Below are positions 1-10,489 of a stretch of 64,000 nt of DNA, piece after piece (position 1 is the stretch's first letter; the number at the start of each line of letters is the position of its first letter). The position numbers were made by a program, and so were the translations under genes. The notes under the pieces were generated by a model. The model searched no databases and was not told the DNA's origin. It worked only from the letters and a program-made list of their open reading frames with translations. The stretch lies in contig CANJKZ010000474.1 in the NCBI GenBank assembly GCA_947471745.1, forward strand, positions 124,001 to 188,000. Reading direction: 5' to 3'. This DNA is from Closterium sp. Naga37s-1. Taxonomy: Eukaryota; Streptophyta; Zygnematophyceae; Desmidiales; Closteriaceae.

Positions 1-160
1 CTGTTTCGACCCGAGCCAACGTGGGGGTCCGACGGTTCAGTCGTGGGTCTTCACGATGAACATTTTCTTCGACGCGAACTACGTCGAGTCGGACGCAGCG
101 AAGATCCGCTACGCTGTTTCGCTGCCGAGGGGCCTTGCCATGGACTGGTGGTGAGTCATC

Positions 161-769
161 GTGACGTCGCCACGCGCCTACGAGCCACCATCGCAAGAAT
201 ACGGGCCCACGGGCCCAGCCGTCACATGGAGTTCATTCTGCGAGACAGCCCAGTACAGCACGTGGGATGCGTGGTGCGTAGGGCTTCGGACGCGTTTCGA
301 GCCAATTGCGGCTTCGATATCGGCGCGTCAGAAGCTGCGCACTTGGCGGCAGCTCGGATCGGCTCAAGACTACACGAGCGGTTTTCTCGCATTATGCGAG
401 CAAGTCGGCTATATGCATGAAGCGGAGCGGGTGGACCGTTACGTCGGAGGGCTAAAGCCGGACATCTCGCACGAAATCATGCTACGCGAGCTCTCGAATT
501 TCAACAAGATCCTCGCGCTTGCCGAGAAAATCGACATCCTACGACGACCGAGACCGGGGTCCTACTACGGACAACGTCCTCGGGGACCAATCAAGCACGC
601 CACCGTACACGGCGTTGCGACGAATGCAGCTGCCGCACCATTTAAGGGGCGCTGCTTTGCTTGCAACAGGCCGGGCCATCGCAAGAGTGAATGCCCAGAG
701 GAGCTGAGGCGCCGCGGAACAGAGCAGGGGCGAGAGTCTCAGAGGGCGGGAAATGCCAGCAGTCAGTAG
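161..769 (+). pseudogene. Gypsy Gag fragment with CCHC zinc knuckle
   Basis: An open stretch of about 202 codons resembling retrotransposon Gag (capsid plus nucleocapsid). The C-terminal part holds a classical zinc knuckle, CFACNRPGHRKSEC (CX2CX4HX4C), at about 650-692, followed by a basic tail. The N-terminus is frame-shifted relative to an overlapping frame at 43-420, so the true start is lost or upstream. Gag would form the cytoplasmic particle and package element RNA. The fragment is not expected to be functional because the downstream protease and pol regions are broken. Confidence 0.72.
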
Positions 770-779
770 AAGTTGGGCC

Positions 780-1492
780 AACTACTGACGAGACTGCCTG
801 CTCGCCCAACTTCACCGACCCTCACCGATTCACAGTACCGATTCACGCTATCGATCGGGCTCGCACGAATAAGGAGGGTACAGCGTCGGATTGCCCAGTA
901 CTGATTCAGGGAAAAATACAGGGAGCAGCAATGAAGATTGTTATAATCGGAGGCGCAAGTCACAGCTTACTGCAAGGAAGATTAACACCGCGACTGCAAG
1001 GAAGCTGCAACTGACACTTAGTCGGTGTTTACCGGAGATAGATGCACGCTTAGTTGACGGAACGCCGCTGGCCATACGGGAAAAAGTGGAGAGATTAAAA
1101 GTCCGCTGTGGGGGGAACTTCGGGTTTACACAGGAAATGCTCGTGTCGACATTGGATGGGCACGTCATTTTACTAGGACGTGTTTGGCTGCGACGATACA
1201 ACCCACGAATCAACTGGACGACGGGTAGCTGCACTATGCGAAATAGCGGTAACTGGGTTGAGCTACCTCGCTGGCAGTCGCCCGAGTCCTCTACGGTCCA
1301 CGTCAACGCCATCACAATGAAACGGGCTGTCGCCGCTGGAGCTGACGTGTACGCGGTGGATATCGCAATGGTGGAAGAAACAGAGCAGCCGAGCGATTTT
1401 CAGAAACTTCTGGCGGCAGTACCACCCGAACTACAGGAACTGTTGACAAAGGTCCCGGGGATTTTTCCTGACGACTTACAGGAGGGTTTCGC
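780..1492 (+). pseudogene. Gypsy protease and spacer region, decayed
   Basis: Lies between gag and RT. In one frame (to 1014) a motif IGGASHSLL occupies the place of the aspartic protease signature D-S/T-G-A-S-H, so the catalytic Asp is absent. A second frame (891-1517) carries the protease C-terminal and spacer sequence, ending near PGIFPDDL. The segment that normally links this to the RT N-terminus is missing: the next codons already read GF.MCIDYRALN. Two frames are needed to follow it, so it is a pseudogene. Confidence 0.6.
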
Positions 1493-2640
1493 ATGTGCAT
1501 TGACTACAGAGCACTGAACAGGGTTACAGTCAAATCACGATACCCCATCCCCCGCGCCGACGAACTGATAGATCAACTGCGAACAGCAAGGGTCTTCTCG
1601 AAAAACGACTTACTGGGAGGTTACCATCAGATTCGGGTCGAGCCGTCGGACTGCGCCAACACTGCATTTAGGACTAGGTACGGGTCATTCGAGTACACCG
1701 TGATGCCTTTCGGGCTGACCAACGCACCGGCGACTTTTCAGATGACCATGAATGAGGCGTTTAGACCACTCTTAGATAAATGTGTGATAATTTACCTCGA
1801 CGACATTCTCGTCTACAGTCGTGACAAGCAGCAGCACTTAGCCGATTTAGAAGCTGTATTTATAGTTGTAGACAAACACAGACTACTGACCAAGGGTTCA
1901 AAGTGCGAGTTCTTCCAGGATAGGTTAGATTTTTTGGGGCACCTTATTTCGGAGGCTGGAGTAGAAATCGACCCAAAGAAGCTGGACACGCTCAAAGCGT
2001 GGAACCCCCCGACGAACATCACGGAGCTGCAGAGTTTTTTAGGGTTCGTCAATTATGTGCGTCGGTTCGTCCCCGACATGGCACGCTTAACTGCCCCACT
2101 GACGGACTTACAGCTGAAAGGGGGTTGCTTTTACATGGGGGGAGAAAGAGCATGCTGCCTTCTCTACCCTGAAAAATGTTCTCTGTTCACCACCCGTACT
2201 GCGCATCGCCGACCCACACCACCCATTCGAAGTGGTTACCGACGCAAGCGACATCGCCATTGGAGCCGTACTGCTACAGGATTTCGGCAGCGGATTACAG
2301 CCCATCGCATACGAGTCACGAAAACTGCATCCGCCCGAGAAGAATTACCCGATACACGATCGCGAAATGCTTGCGATCGTGCATGCATTCAAAGTGTGGC
2401 GCTGTTACTTGACCAGCGCCGACGTGACAGTACGGACAGACCATAAATCACTATAGTACCTCCGCGCACAGCCCCACCTCAACCCACGACAAATTCGCTG
2501 GCTCGACTACCTTGAGTCAAATTTTCACTACACGGTCACCTACAAAAAGGGGGCATCAAACATCGCCAGCGCATTAACCCGGCCCACAGCCAAACTCCAC
2601 GCCATACTCCTCGCCCAGACCAGCCCACTACTAACGGGCC
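1493..2640 (+). pseudogene. Gypsy reverse transcriptase and RNase H
   Basis: RT is readable from MCIDYRALN through the fingers and palm (MPFGLTNAPATFQ, catalytic IIYLDDILVYS, FLGHLIS) to LTAPLTDL at about 2110. A frameshift in a G-rich stretch near 2115-2140 moves RNase H into another frame (VVTDASDIAIGAVL, NYPIHDREMLAIVHA). RNase H meets an in-frame TAG at 2454-2456 inside the conserved HKSLQYL motif, where Gln is expected. The reading continues past it with RWLDYLESNFHYTVTY and a tether region to about 2640. The first third of RT is deleted. It would copy the element RNA into cDNA if intact. Confidence 0.85.
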
Positions 2641-2772
2641 TATTTACCCACGGTTATCAGAATGACCCATTCTTCACAGGCGGAAATTCGCAGTAGTTTG
2701 CAGCGGCAAGAGGAGTCTATTACGTAAAAGCCGGCACCGATCGAATCTGGGTACCGGGCTACACGCTGGTGC

Positions 2773-5700
2773 ACCATGTGTGACTGAGTAAGTGTGATGG
2801 TGCGCCGTGCTCTGTCCCGGGTGATCTGCAAGCCAAGATAGCTACGCAGTTCACCCAGGTCCGTGCAGGTGTGTCTCTTCTGCAGCTCCGACTTCACAAG
2901 GGTCAGTGCCTTGGTTTCACCAGTGGCAAAGACCAGGTCGTCGACGTAGACGAGGACGTAGAACGGAGGCACTAAGGTGTCGGTGCGTAGAAACAGCGAC
3001 GGGTCAGCAGTAGAAGGAGCAAACCAAAGAGCCGCAAGTGTAGTCCTCGGTGTGTCGTGCCACTCGCGAGGCGCCTGGCGGAGACCGTAGACTGGCCGCC
3101 GGAGGCTCCACTGGGTACCTGCAGGAAACGACCCAGTGAAGCGAGGTGGGCAGCGCAGCCAGATCTCCTCGTGCACGCTGCCCTGTAGGAAAGCTGTGCT
3201 GAAGTCCAGAGAGTGCAACTCGTACTCACGCTGAGCAGCGACGTGCAGGAACACCCGAAGAGTAGTCATCTTCGGGGTGGGGGAGAAGGTCTGGAAGTAG
3301 TCAACCCCCTGTCGCTGACTAAAGCCTCGAGCAACATAACGCGCCTTGAAGGCAGGCGGAGAACCCGGCGGCCGCTTCACCCTGAAAATCCACATGCCAT
3401 CGACTATGTTCGCCCCAGGTGGGGGAACCTCGTCGACGTAGGTGCCTGTGGACTTTCAGGATGCCATCTCGGCATCCATGGCTGCCTGCCACTGAGAGGA
3501 GTAAGGACCCGTAATCGCCTCTGCGTAAGAACACGGGGTCGGGATGTCTGGTGCATCCGGGTCTCCCTCAGGGGCAAGCAGCATGGACGCGAAACGAGGT
3601 ACAGCAGCTGCAAGACACTCAAAGTCCTCCTGCCTGTCCTCAAGGACGTCCGTGCCAAGAGCACACTCACCCCCGACAGACGGAGGACTGGCAGACTTAG
3701 TCTCAGCAACAAGAGCAGTGGCGCAGTCTAGACGGCAAGCAGCAGCAAAGTCAAGCAGCTCAGCAACGAGAGCAGACGCAGCAGCAGACTCAAAAGAAGG
3801 GTCGGTGGCAGCAGTGGCGAGGAGACGAGAGACAGTGGGACTAGCAGCACGAGCGCGGTCTGACTCAGGGTCAGGGACCTCAGGAAGAGAGGACTCAGGA
3901 GGAGCAGGTAGAGGAAAACGCAGTGGAACAGAGGAAGGACGGAGTGCCATAGCGTGCGTGCCAGGGAAAGGAGGAGGACGCGAACGAGGAACATGACAAG
4001 CAGTGCGAACAGGCGAGACATGACGAGACGCAGGCTCACGAAGCTCTGTAAGACCGCCGGACTGCTCAATGTAAGGAGAAGGAGCAGGGAGTGGGGAGGC
4101 TGACAGTAACGGCGGGTGCGACTGGTCAGGCGGTGGACACAGGAGGGAAGGAGTAAGGCTAGTAGAAGACGAGACACCAGGAATCTGCTGAAGCAAGGGA
4201 ACGAAGTACAGTCGCGGCCGCACAGTGCCTCCAGCACCTCCAGCTCCAGGGTCAACAGCTCCAGCTCCTGCAGCTCCAGCGCCTCCCGCGCCAGTGCCTC
4301 CAACCCCATCTCCTCCAGCTCCAACGCCTCCAGCGCCAGCGCCACCAGCGCAAGAGCCTCCAGCTCCAGCAGCTCCAGGCTCCGTAGGGTCTCCAACTCC
4401 TGCGCCCCCAACACCACCAGTCCCGGCAGCTCCTGCACCCCTGGTACGAGCACCTCCAGGACTAGCAGCCGCAGAACCTCCAGTACCACCAGCTCCAGCA
4501 GTAACTCCAGCACCTCCAGCACCAGCGTCTCCAGCGCCTCCAGCTCCATTAGCTCCACTCCGAAGGCATGCGCGCCGAACAAGCCACTCACGCAGCTGCT
4601 GCGGAAACAGTCGCGGCGAAGCACCAGCAGGACCTCCAGACGAAGCAGCACCCCGAGGCTCAGCACCCCAAGACTCCGCACCCTCCGACTCAGCACCCCC
4701 ACGCTCAACAACCTCAGGCTCAGCACCCCCAGGCTCCAGACCCGCAAGCTCAGCACCCCCAGGCTCCTCACCCCCAGGCTGAGCACCCCCAGATCCAACA
4801 CCCTCAGACTCCGCACTCCCCGGCTCCGCACCCCCAGACGCAGCACCCCCAGACGCAGCACCTCGAGCAGCACCTAAGCCGACAGCTACCTCGACACGCG
4901 CAGCAGCAGAGAGAGGGTCTACCTGAGAGACACCTAAGGGAGCAGGACCCTGAGGCGGGAGGGGTTCTACCGGAGGGGGACCGGGAGCAAGGAAGAGCGG
5001 CGGGGGCGGGGGAGGGGCAGAGTGGTAGGGGAAGAGACGGTAAAAGGGGACCGACTCGTCAAACGTGACGTCCTGAGAAGGGAGGACACGGCGCGAGGTG
5101 GGGTGGTAAAACTGCCAGCCAGACGCGTCAAGGACAAAGCCAAGGAAGACGCAGGGGATAGCACGGGCGGAGAGCTTGTCCGCGGACGTATCGCGAACAA
5201 AGGCACAAGAACCCCAAACCCGGAACACCGACGCATCGCCAACCTCCCCCGTCCAACGCAGTGTGGGCGAGGTCTCCGGAAAGGAGACACGGGGCCAGAG
5301 GTTGAGCTGATGCGCAACGTACCGGACCGCAAACGGCCACAAAAAATGGGGAGCAGCCGCATGGATCATGGAGGTACGAGCGACCTCCATGACTAAGCCA
5401 ATGCGGCGCTCAGCAGTCCCATTTTGCTGAGGGGAGTCCGGAAGCGTGAACGACTGGAGAATGCCCTCCCCACGACAAAAGTCTCACAAGAGGTCGGAGG
5501 AGAACTCACCACCTCTGTCAGAGTGCAGACGCAGGACAGTAAGGTCCTCGCGGAACCGCTCGCGGAGCTGGAGACGGACTGTGCGGATCCAAGGGATCAA
5601 GACATCAACGACCTCACCCTTGGTGCGCAAGGGGAAGACCGTGGTGTACCGCGTGTAGTCGTCAACTACCAGCAGAAAGTAGCGCTCGCGGCCCTGTCCA

Positions 5701-6032
5701 CTGACGCGGGCTGGGCCCCACACGTCCATGTGGAGAGTCTGCAGGGGAGCAGTCCTCGGGGGAAATGAGCATGTGCAGATCGACACACGCTGATCCCCAG
5801 GAGTGGTGGTAGTGACCATCGCATCGTGGAGGGCAGCGGTACTCACCAAGTTCGTAGAGAACGAGGGGAGGTGAAGACCTGACAGTGAGCCGGACGGAAC
5901 CGCCGGACACGGGAGGACAGTGGAGGAACGGGCCACGACCGGGCCCCCGGAGGGGTCAGCGAGTCTGACCGGGACAGGTGCAGGGAGAGGAGTCAGGGTG
6001 GTGTTGTCACGAAAGAAACAGCGCGAGGCGCC
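2773..6032 (-). pseudogene. Copia L pol (protease, integrase, linker, RT), broken
   Basis: Read on the minus strand. The protease signature DSGASR is hit by TAA at 6033-6035 (TCA to TAA). The GAG-pre-integrase HHCC finger is deleted: the text jumps from a VSICTC motif to the first DDE aspartate (LHMDVWGPAR) near 5725. The integrase has LHSDRGGEF and a stop where CGG became TGA near 5485. From 5390 to 3456 one long frame covers the integrase C-terminus, a Gly/Ala/Glu-rich linker and the start of RT, ending where TGG became TGA. RT (YVDDLVFA near 2930-2960) is in the same protein path to 2773. Not functional. Confidence 0.85.
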
Positions 6033-7493
6033 TTAGTCCAACGTGAAGGTGTGCAAGGCCTCAGCAGGCGCAGTACCAGGGAGAGTACCAGACTCACTAG
6101 CACCTAGAGCAGCAGCCTCTATACCTGGGTCAGGTGACACACACTGGTAACAGTCACCCTCAGCACTAGCTGTCAAAGCATACATAGAAGAAAGAAAAGC
6201 ATCATAGTCTAGGTCAAAGATAGCAACTCCAGACCTAAGCAAATCTGCCCAGCGAGGGCGCTCGACCTCGTCACCAAACTCCTCACGCCATGCGTAGTCG
6301 AGGCGAGAGAAGCAGCGGTGCTGAGTGTGAAGCTTCCCGCATGTCTGACCAGCACGGACACCCGTGCGAATGACATACGGGCAGCTATCACTACCCCCAA
6401 ACGTCCCACGCTGAAACAACCACTCACGGAGCTGCTGGGGCGACTGGGTCTCGCTCGGACGCTGCTGCTGCTGCCGCTGGCCACCACCAGGACCTCCACG
6501 CCGAGGTCCAGTCCTACCGCCAGCAGTCCCACCGCCTCCACTGCCGCCACACCCACCGCTGCCTCCACCGCCTCCACCAGAGCCCCCACTCCCGCCACCA
6601 GTCCCACCGCCGCCACCACCTCCACTGCCTCCACCACCTCCACTGCTGCCCCCACCACCACTCCCGCTGCCACCTCCACCACCACCGCTGCCACCTCCAC
6701 CACCCCTGCCACCCTTGCCCTTGCTGCTGCGGCGCTTCGCACTAGCAGAAGCAGCCCCGACGTCCTCAGCAACAGAGACGTCTTCAGCAGTAGCAGAGGC
6801 GTAGGAGGGGGCAAGGGGGGAGGGGGAGCACCCCTCAAAGAAGGGCGGGCGCGGAGTGCCACGAGAAGCACCTACAGCAACTGCACTAGTCTCAGCTGCG
6901 AGGAGATGCTGCTGGAGGAGGTCAATAGTGAGGGAGGTGGGGTCAAGGGAGAAAAAGTGGTCCCTGACAGAGCGAAGAGAGTCAGGGAGGCGAGTGACTA
7001 TGAAGTAGAGGGTGATGAACATCGGGGGCTGGTTCCTGTCAAGGAACTCAGCAGGGACGGTAGCGCGGTAGCAAGCGTCGCTAGTGCGCAGGTGGGAAAC
7101 CACGTCCTCTACTGTGGTAAAAGCTGACAACTCGAGGAACAGGTAGGGTAGTAGCAGTCGGCCTAGAGCAGCAGTGGCAGGCGAGGAGTAGCGAGTGACT
7201 ACAGCGTCGTACAGGGCCTGTGCTGTCCTGTGCTGTCCGAAGTGAGCGCATTCGGCTAACGGCAAGTGGTTGCGAATGGCTAAGCGGGCAGCAGCGTCGC
7301 GAGTAAGCCACTGTGAGCGAGTCGCACTGTCAGCTGTGGAGGGAGGGGCGGTAGCGGCACTTGACGCGAGGTCAAACAGCGACACGCTGTCCTTCGAATC
7401 GCTCTGTAGGTAGAGCTGCAGGTCGTCGAGCCACGTGTCAAACTGAACCGGTCTGCCCTCATGATCGAACGCGAGAACTCGAAGCGAAGCCAT
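6033..7493 (-). CDS. Copia L Gag, full-length open frame
   Basis: An uninterrupted Gag of 486 codons starting at ATG 7493. The N-terminal UBN2-like Gag core (about residues 1-220) is followed by a glycine/serine-rich tract (about 255-335), the motif SPQQLREW (about 351-358), and an unusual cysteine/histidine cluster at residues 371-394 (CX13CX3HX4C) in place of the usual CCHC knuckle. The frame runs on into the protease signature, where a stop cuts it. The start is supported by the same Met-Ala-Ser in copies A, B, C and J. It may still encode a particle protein, but expression is unknown. Confidence 0.75.
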   Translation of the reverse strand: MASLRVLAFDHEGRPVQFDTWLDDLQLYLQSDSKDSVSLFDLASSAATAPPSTADSATRSQWLTRDAAARLAIRNHLPLAECAHFGQHRTAQALYDAVVTRYSSPATAALGRLLLPYLFLELSAFTTVEDVVSHLRTSDACYRATVPAEFLDRNQPPMFITLYFIVTRLPDSLRSVRDHFFSLDPTSLTIDLLQQHLLAAETSAVAVGASRGTPRPPFFEGCSPSPLAPSYASATAEDVSVAEDVGAASASAKRRSSKGKGGRGGGGGSGGGGGGSGSGGGGSSGGGGGSGGGGGGGTGGGSGGSGGGGGGSGGCGGSGGGGTAGGRTGPRRGGPGGGQRQQQQRPSETQSPQQLREWLFQRGTFGGSDSCPYVIRTGVRAGQTCGKLHTQHRCFSRLDYAWREEFGDEVERPRWADLLRSGVAIFDLDYDAFLSSMYALTASAEGDCYQCVSPDPGIEAAALGASESGTLPGTAPAEALHTFTLD

Positions 7494-7589
7494 AGTGGCG
7501 CAGCACGCAGGAGCAGCAGTAGCAGTAGTAGCAGCAGCAGTAGCAGCAGTAGCAGCAGCAGTAGCAGTAGTAGTAGTAGTAGCAATAGC

Positions 7590-8940
7590 AGTAGCAGCAG
7601 TTGGAGCAGCAGTGGGGCCGAGGGGCCGGAGGCCTAGGGGCGTCGGGCCGAGGGGCCGGGGGCCTAGGGGCGTCGGGCCGCGGGGCCAGGAGACAAGGGG
7701 CCGAGGGGCCGGGGGCCTAGGGGAACGGGGCCGCGGGGCCAGGAGAGAAGGGGCCGAGGGGCCGGGGGCCTAGGGGCGACGGGGCCGTGGGGCCAAGTGA
7801 GAAGGGGCCGAGGGGCCGGGGGCCTAGGGCGACGGGGCCGCGGGGCCAGGAGAGAAGGGGCCGAGGGGCCGGGGGCCTAGGGGCGATGGGGCCATGGGGC
7901 CAGGAGAGAAGGGGCTGAGGGGCCGGGGGCCTAGGGGCGTCGGGCCGCGGGGCCAAGTGAGAAGGGGCCGAGGGCCAGGGGGCCTAGGGCGACGGGGCCG
8001 CGGGGCCAGGAGAGAAGGGGGGGCCGAGGGGCCGGGGGCCTAGGGGCGGCGGGGCCACGGGGCCAGGAGAAAAGGGGCCGAGGGGCCGGGGGCCTAGGGG
8101 CGACGGGGCCACGGGGCCAGGAGAGAAGGGGCCGCAGGGCCGGGGGCCTAGGGGCGTTGGGGCCGCGGGGCCAGGAGAGAAGGGGCCGAGGGGCCGGGGG
8201 CCTAGGGGCGTCGGGCTGCGGGGCCAAGTGAGAAGGGGCCAAGGGGCCGGGGGGCCTAGGGTGACGGGGCCGCGGGGCCAGGAGAGAAGGGGGGGCCGAG
8301 GGGCCGGGGGCCTAGGGGCGACGGGGCCGCTGGGCCAGGAGAGAATGGGCCGAGGGGCCGGGGGCCTAGGGGTGATGGGGCCACGGGGTCAGGAGAGAAG
8401 GGGCCGCGGGGCCAGGAGAGAAGGGGCCGAGGGGCCGGGGGCCTAGGGGCGACGGGGCCGTGGGGCCAGGGGCGAAGGGGCCGAGGGGCCGAGGGCCGAG
8501 GGGCCGAGGGGCCGAGGGCCGAGGGGCCGCGGGGCGACGTGACCTAGGGCGACGGGGGGGGGCGCGGGGCCTAGGCTAGGGGCGACGGGTCGCGAGGGGC
8601 CGTGGGGCGACAGGCCTAGGGCGACGGGTCGGGGTTCGACGGGCCGGGGCAACGGGCCGGGGCGACGGGTAGAAGCGGGCGACGGGTCGCGACGGACGAC
8701 GGGGGTCGCGACGGGCGACGGGCGACGAGGGGGTCGCGACGGGCGACGGACGACGGGGGTCGCGAAGGGGGGAGGGGGGGCGGGCTAGGGGCGACGGGCG
8801 ACGCCAAGGGGCGACGGGCCTAGGGGCAACGGGCTAGGGCGACGGGCCTAGGGGCGACGGGCCGGGCTAGGGGTGGCGACAGGCCGCGGCCTAGAGGCCT
8901 ACTGGTCGCGACAGGAAGCAAGGGCAACACGAGGGCTGCA
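7590..8940 (-). repeat. GC-rich tandem array in copia L leader
   Basis: Lies in the 5' untranslated leader between the primer site and gag. The basic unit is about 54 bp, built from GGGGCC-containing blocks (for example GGGGCCGAGGGGCC then a CCTAGGGGCGACGGGG block) and is repeated more than ten times with small changes. Towards 8440-8930 it degrades into shorter CGACGGG-type repeats. A CAG/TAG-rich trinucleotide stretch (about 7500-7595) separates the array from the gag ATG. Several proline-rich open frames on either strand are by-products of the repeat and are not called as genes. Confidence 0.85.
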
Positions 8941-8964
8941 GAGGGCTGCTAGTGGGGCAGCGAA

Positions 8965-9015
8965 GTGGTGGGCCCAAGGAAAACCGGTCCTAGCGGAGGA
9001 CCTACTCTGAAACCA
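8965..9015 (-). promoter_or_regulatory. Copia L primer binding site, stem-loop and GGGCCCACCAC motif
   Basis: Immediately after the 5' LTR, minus strand: TGGTTTCAGAG, matching the initiator tRNA-Met primer site (TGGTATCAGAGC). It is followed by a perfect stem GGTCCT/AGGACC (8986-9002, 5-nt loop) and then GGGCCCACCAC (8965-8975). The same order is seen in B, C and H, which is why it is called as one leader element. A role in priming or RNA packaging is inference. Confidence 0.75.
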
Positions 9016-9146
9016 TGTCAAGAGAATGAACGAGAATGGATGAACTAGCAAAGAGTTGGGTACAAGTACTAACCCTAATTGGGTTGTACCCCTTATGGGC
9101 TACCCTACTACAGCCTACACAATGTAAGCTACATATAAGTTTGACA
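9016..9146 (-). repeat. Copia L 5' LTR (131 bp)
   Basis: Minus-strand LTR beginning TGTCAAACTTATAT and ending CTTGACA, flanked inward by the primer site and outward by gypsy sequence. It shares with the other copia LTRs here a core of GGCT.TAG..GGGTAG, GGGTACAAC and TTGTACCCA. At 131 bp it is very short for a copia LTR. It would carry the promoter and RNA start and end signals. Confidence 0.85.
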
Positions 9147-9537
9147 GATACTGCGGGCCATTTTGCATCAGCCACATGATCACACCTGTCACCGCACACC
9201 TCCTCCTCCCTGCTGACTGGTACGTCAATCCGTCCTTCCACGTCAGCCTGCTTCGCCCCTACATCCCATCCACCAGCCAACTGGCCCGAAATTGCCCAGC
9301 CAGCATGACACGATCACCGACAGAACCAATCATCACGCCTGAGAAGATTCTGATCCACTGAGTTCGTGACCCACGAGGAGCTCGAAGGGTCGAATTCCTG
9401 ATCCGCTGGAGAGACCGCACGCCCACCGAGGACAATTGGGTTCCCCTGGATAGAATCGAAACCCACCCTCTCCTCACCGAGTATCTGCGCAGCCGGAATT
9501 TCCGGGATGTACACGCGCTTTCGTAAGAGAGGCCTCC
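9147..9537 (+). pseudogene. Gypsy integrase C-terminus with chromodomain
   Basis: Continues the chromovirus interrupted at 2772. It shows the end of integrase (FHVSLLRPY at about 9237-9265) followed by a chromodomain: EKILIH, then RRVEFLIRWRDRTPTEDNWV and the WVPLDRIE-type ending, with an in-frame TGA (9359-9361) after EKILIH. Chromodomains steer integration to marked heterochromatin in this gypsy clade. The integrase core with the DDE residues is not present in either half. Confidence 0.8.
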
Positions 9538-9905
9538 TTAAGGGGGGGGGTAGTGTAAGGGAATTCCCTTTTCCTTACTTCGCGTCCCTGCTCAGCGCGT
9601 ACACCATTGTTCCCGCCAACAGCACCCCAAAATAATCCGTTACCACTCGCGACATTCGCCTCGACCCCATTCCCGCCACTGTTCACGATGCGACCCAACC
9701 TCACAGTTCGGTTGGTAACCCGCGCTCCGGACCTCCGCCTCGACATTCCCCAACCTCGGCACCAGGCCCGTCGCGCACCCCATTTTCCCACACGTTACCG
9801 TTACCACTGTAGCTTCGCTATATATTCTTCGCTCAATCCTTCGCTCATTGTATTCTTGTCTCGATAGTGCAATCCTCGCTCGCTCACTCAATTGCACACG
9901 TAACA
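9538..9905 (+). repeat. Gypsy polypurine tract and 3' LTR
   Basis: A purine tract AAGGGGGGGGGG (about 9540-9550) precedes the 3' LTR 9554-9905 (352 bp), which starts TGTAAGGGAATTCCC and ends CACGTAACA, obeying TG..CA. A TATA-like TCGCTATATATTC lies near 9813-9825. The partner 5' LTR is outside the window, so age and target-site duplication cannot be tested. Confidence 0.75.
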
Positions 9906-10251
9906 GTTATTCATTTCATTGAAAATGTGGGGGGTCTTATTAAATTGTAAAAATACTATAAGACCCAAGTCTTATCATAAGTGCTATGTTTTTCTGAATG
10001 TAATGAAATACAGGGGTGTTTTAATGATGTGCTGCATTTTTTAAACGTGGAAACACCACGCGAATGTCCTGGGCCGAGGAAGCGAGCACAATCCATGAAG
10101 CATCTGAATGCTTCATGCACATTGGCCCATATTCAGTGGTAACCAGCACGGTAGATCACGGGGCGACGGACATGTACCACGTCCACTGCATTGTGTAAGA
10201 CACCCTCAGAACAGAAATAGAAACAGGGAATGATATTTTCATTTTAAAAAC
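9906..10251. other. Gene-free spacer between gypsy LTR and DIRS-like repeat
   Basis: No coding region is seen. An inverted repeat GGGTCTTAT (9932-9940) / ATAAGACCC (9958-9966) with a 17-nt AT-rich loop is present. Its GGGGTCTTAT half is also found in the terminal repeat A1/A2 of the DIRS-like element (10273-10282 and near 34121). An AGCATC/GATGCT-type inverted stretch (ATGAAGCATCTGAATGCTTCAT) lies near 10095-10116. The stretch may be host DNA or a diverged end of the neighbouring element. Confidence 0.4.
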
Positions 10252-10289
10252 ACTTTTGAGGTTTTGGGGGGGGGGTCTTATAATGATTT
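10252..10289 (+). repeat. DIRS-like terminal repeat A1, first part
   Basis: Begins AAACACTTTTGAGG and runs into a G tract and TCTTATAATGATTT, where copia A is inserted. It continues at 17832. It matches 34094-34137 with few differences. Confidence 0.8.
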
Positions 10290-10420
10290 TGTCAAACTTA
10301 TATCTGCTATAGTCTGTTTAGGCTGTAGTGGGGTAGTTCCTAGAGGGTACAACACTTTTGTGTTCTCTACTTGTACCCACCTCGTTTCTAGTTCAATCAT
10401 TCATTCCTATTATTCTCACA
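10290..10420 (+). repeat. Copia A 5' LTR
   Basis: 131 bp, TGTCAAACTTATAT to TATTCTCACA. Identical by eye to the 3' LTR at 17696-17826. Directly followed by the primer site. Confidence 0.93.
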
Positions 10421-10455
10421 TGGTATAGAGCTAGTTTTTCCTAAGGGCCCACCAC
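10421..10455 (+). promoter_or_regulatory. Copia A primer site and GGGCCCACCAC motif
   Basis: TGGTATAGAGC at 10421 is the initiator tRNA-Met primer site with one base missing. GGGCCCACCAC follows at 10445-10455. The stem-loop seen between the two in B, C, H and L is absent here, and the spacing is shorter (24 against about 40 nt). Confidence 0.75.
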
Positions 10456-10489
10456 AAAAACGATTTTTTTTTTCCTTACCTGCCCGACG

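Larger units (their letters stand above)
1..2772 (+). mobile_element. Ty3/gypsy chromovirus, left part (gag to integrase N-terminus)
   Basis: A decayed Ty3/gypsy retrotransposon already inside gag at the window start, so its 5' LTR is not seen. The order is gag with a CCHC knuckle, a protease region, reverse transcriptase with YLDD, RNase H, and the first residues of the integrase zinc-finger region (RIWVPGYTL at about 2737-2770). It then stops against a minus-strand copia element. The matching 3' end with a chromodomain and 3' LTR lies at 9147-9905, so one element was split by the copia insertion. Most of the integrase is missing from both halves, so a deletion accompanied or followed the insertion. 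Confidence 0.88.
2773..9146 (-). mobile_element. Ty1/copia element L, 3'-truncated, inserted in the chromovirus
   Basis: A minus-strand copia element with 5' LTR (9016-9146), primer site, leader with GC-rich array, gag, and pol in the order PR-IN-RT, typical of Ty1/copia. It ends abruptly inside RT, just after the motif TQSHMVHQ at about 2773, so RNase H, the polypurine tract and 3' LTR are lost. Gypsy sequence lies on both sides. No target-site duplication can be tested because the left end is deleted. It belongs to the same subfamily as B and K (gag begins MASL, DLQLYL; integrase has LNLWPRVS). Confidence 0.88.

Noticed and set aside
3728..4877. Leucine-rich or serine-rich proteins across the linker on either strand
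   Set aside because: Shadow frames of the Gly/Ala/Glu linker repeat in pol.
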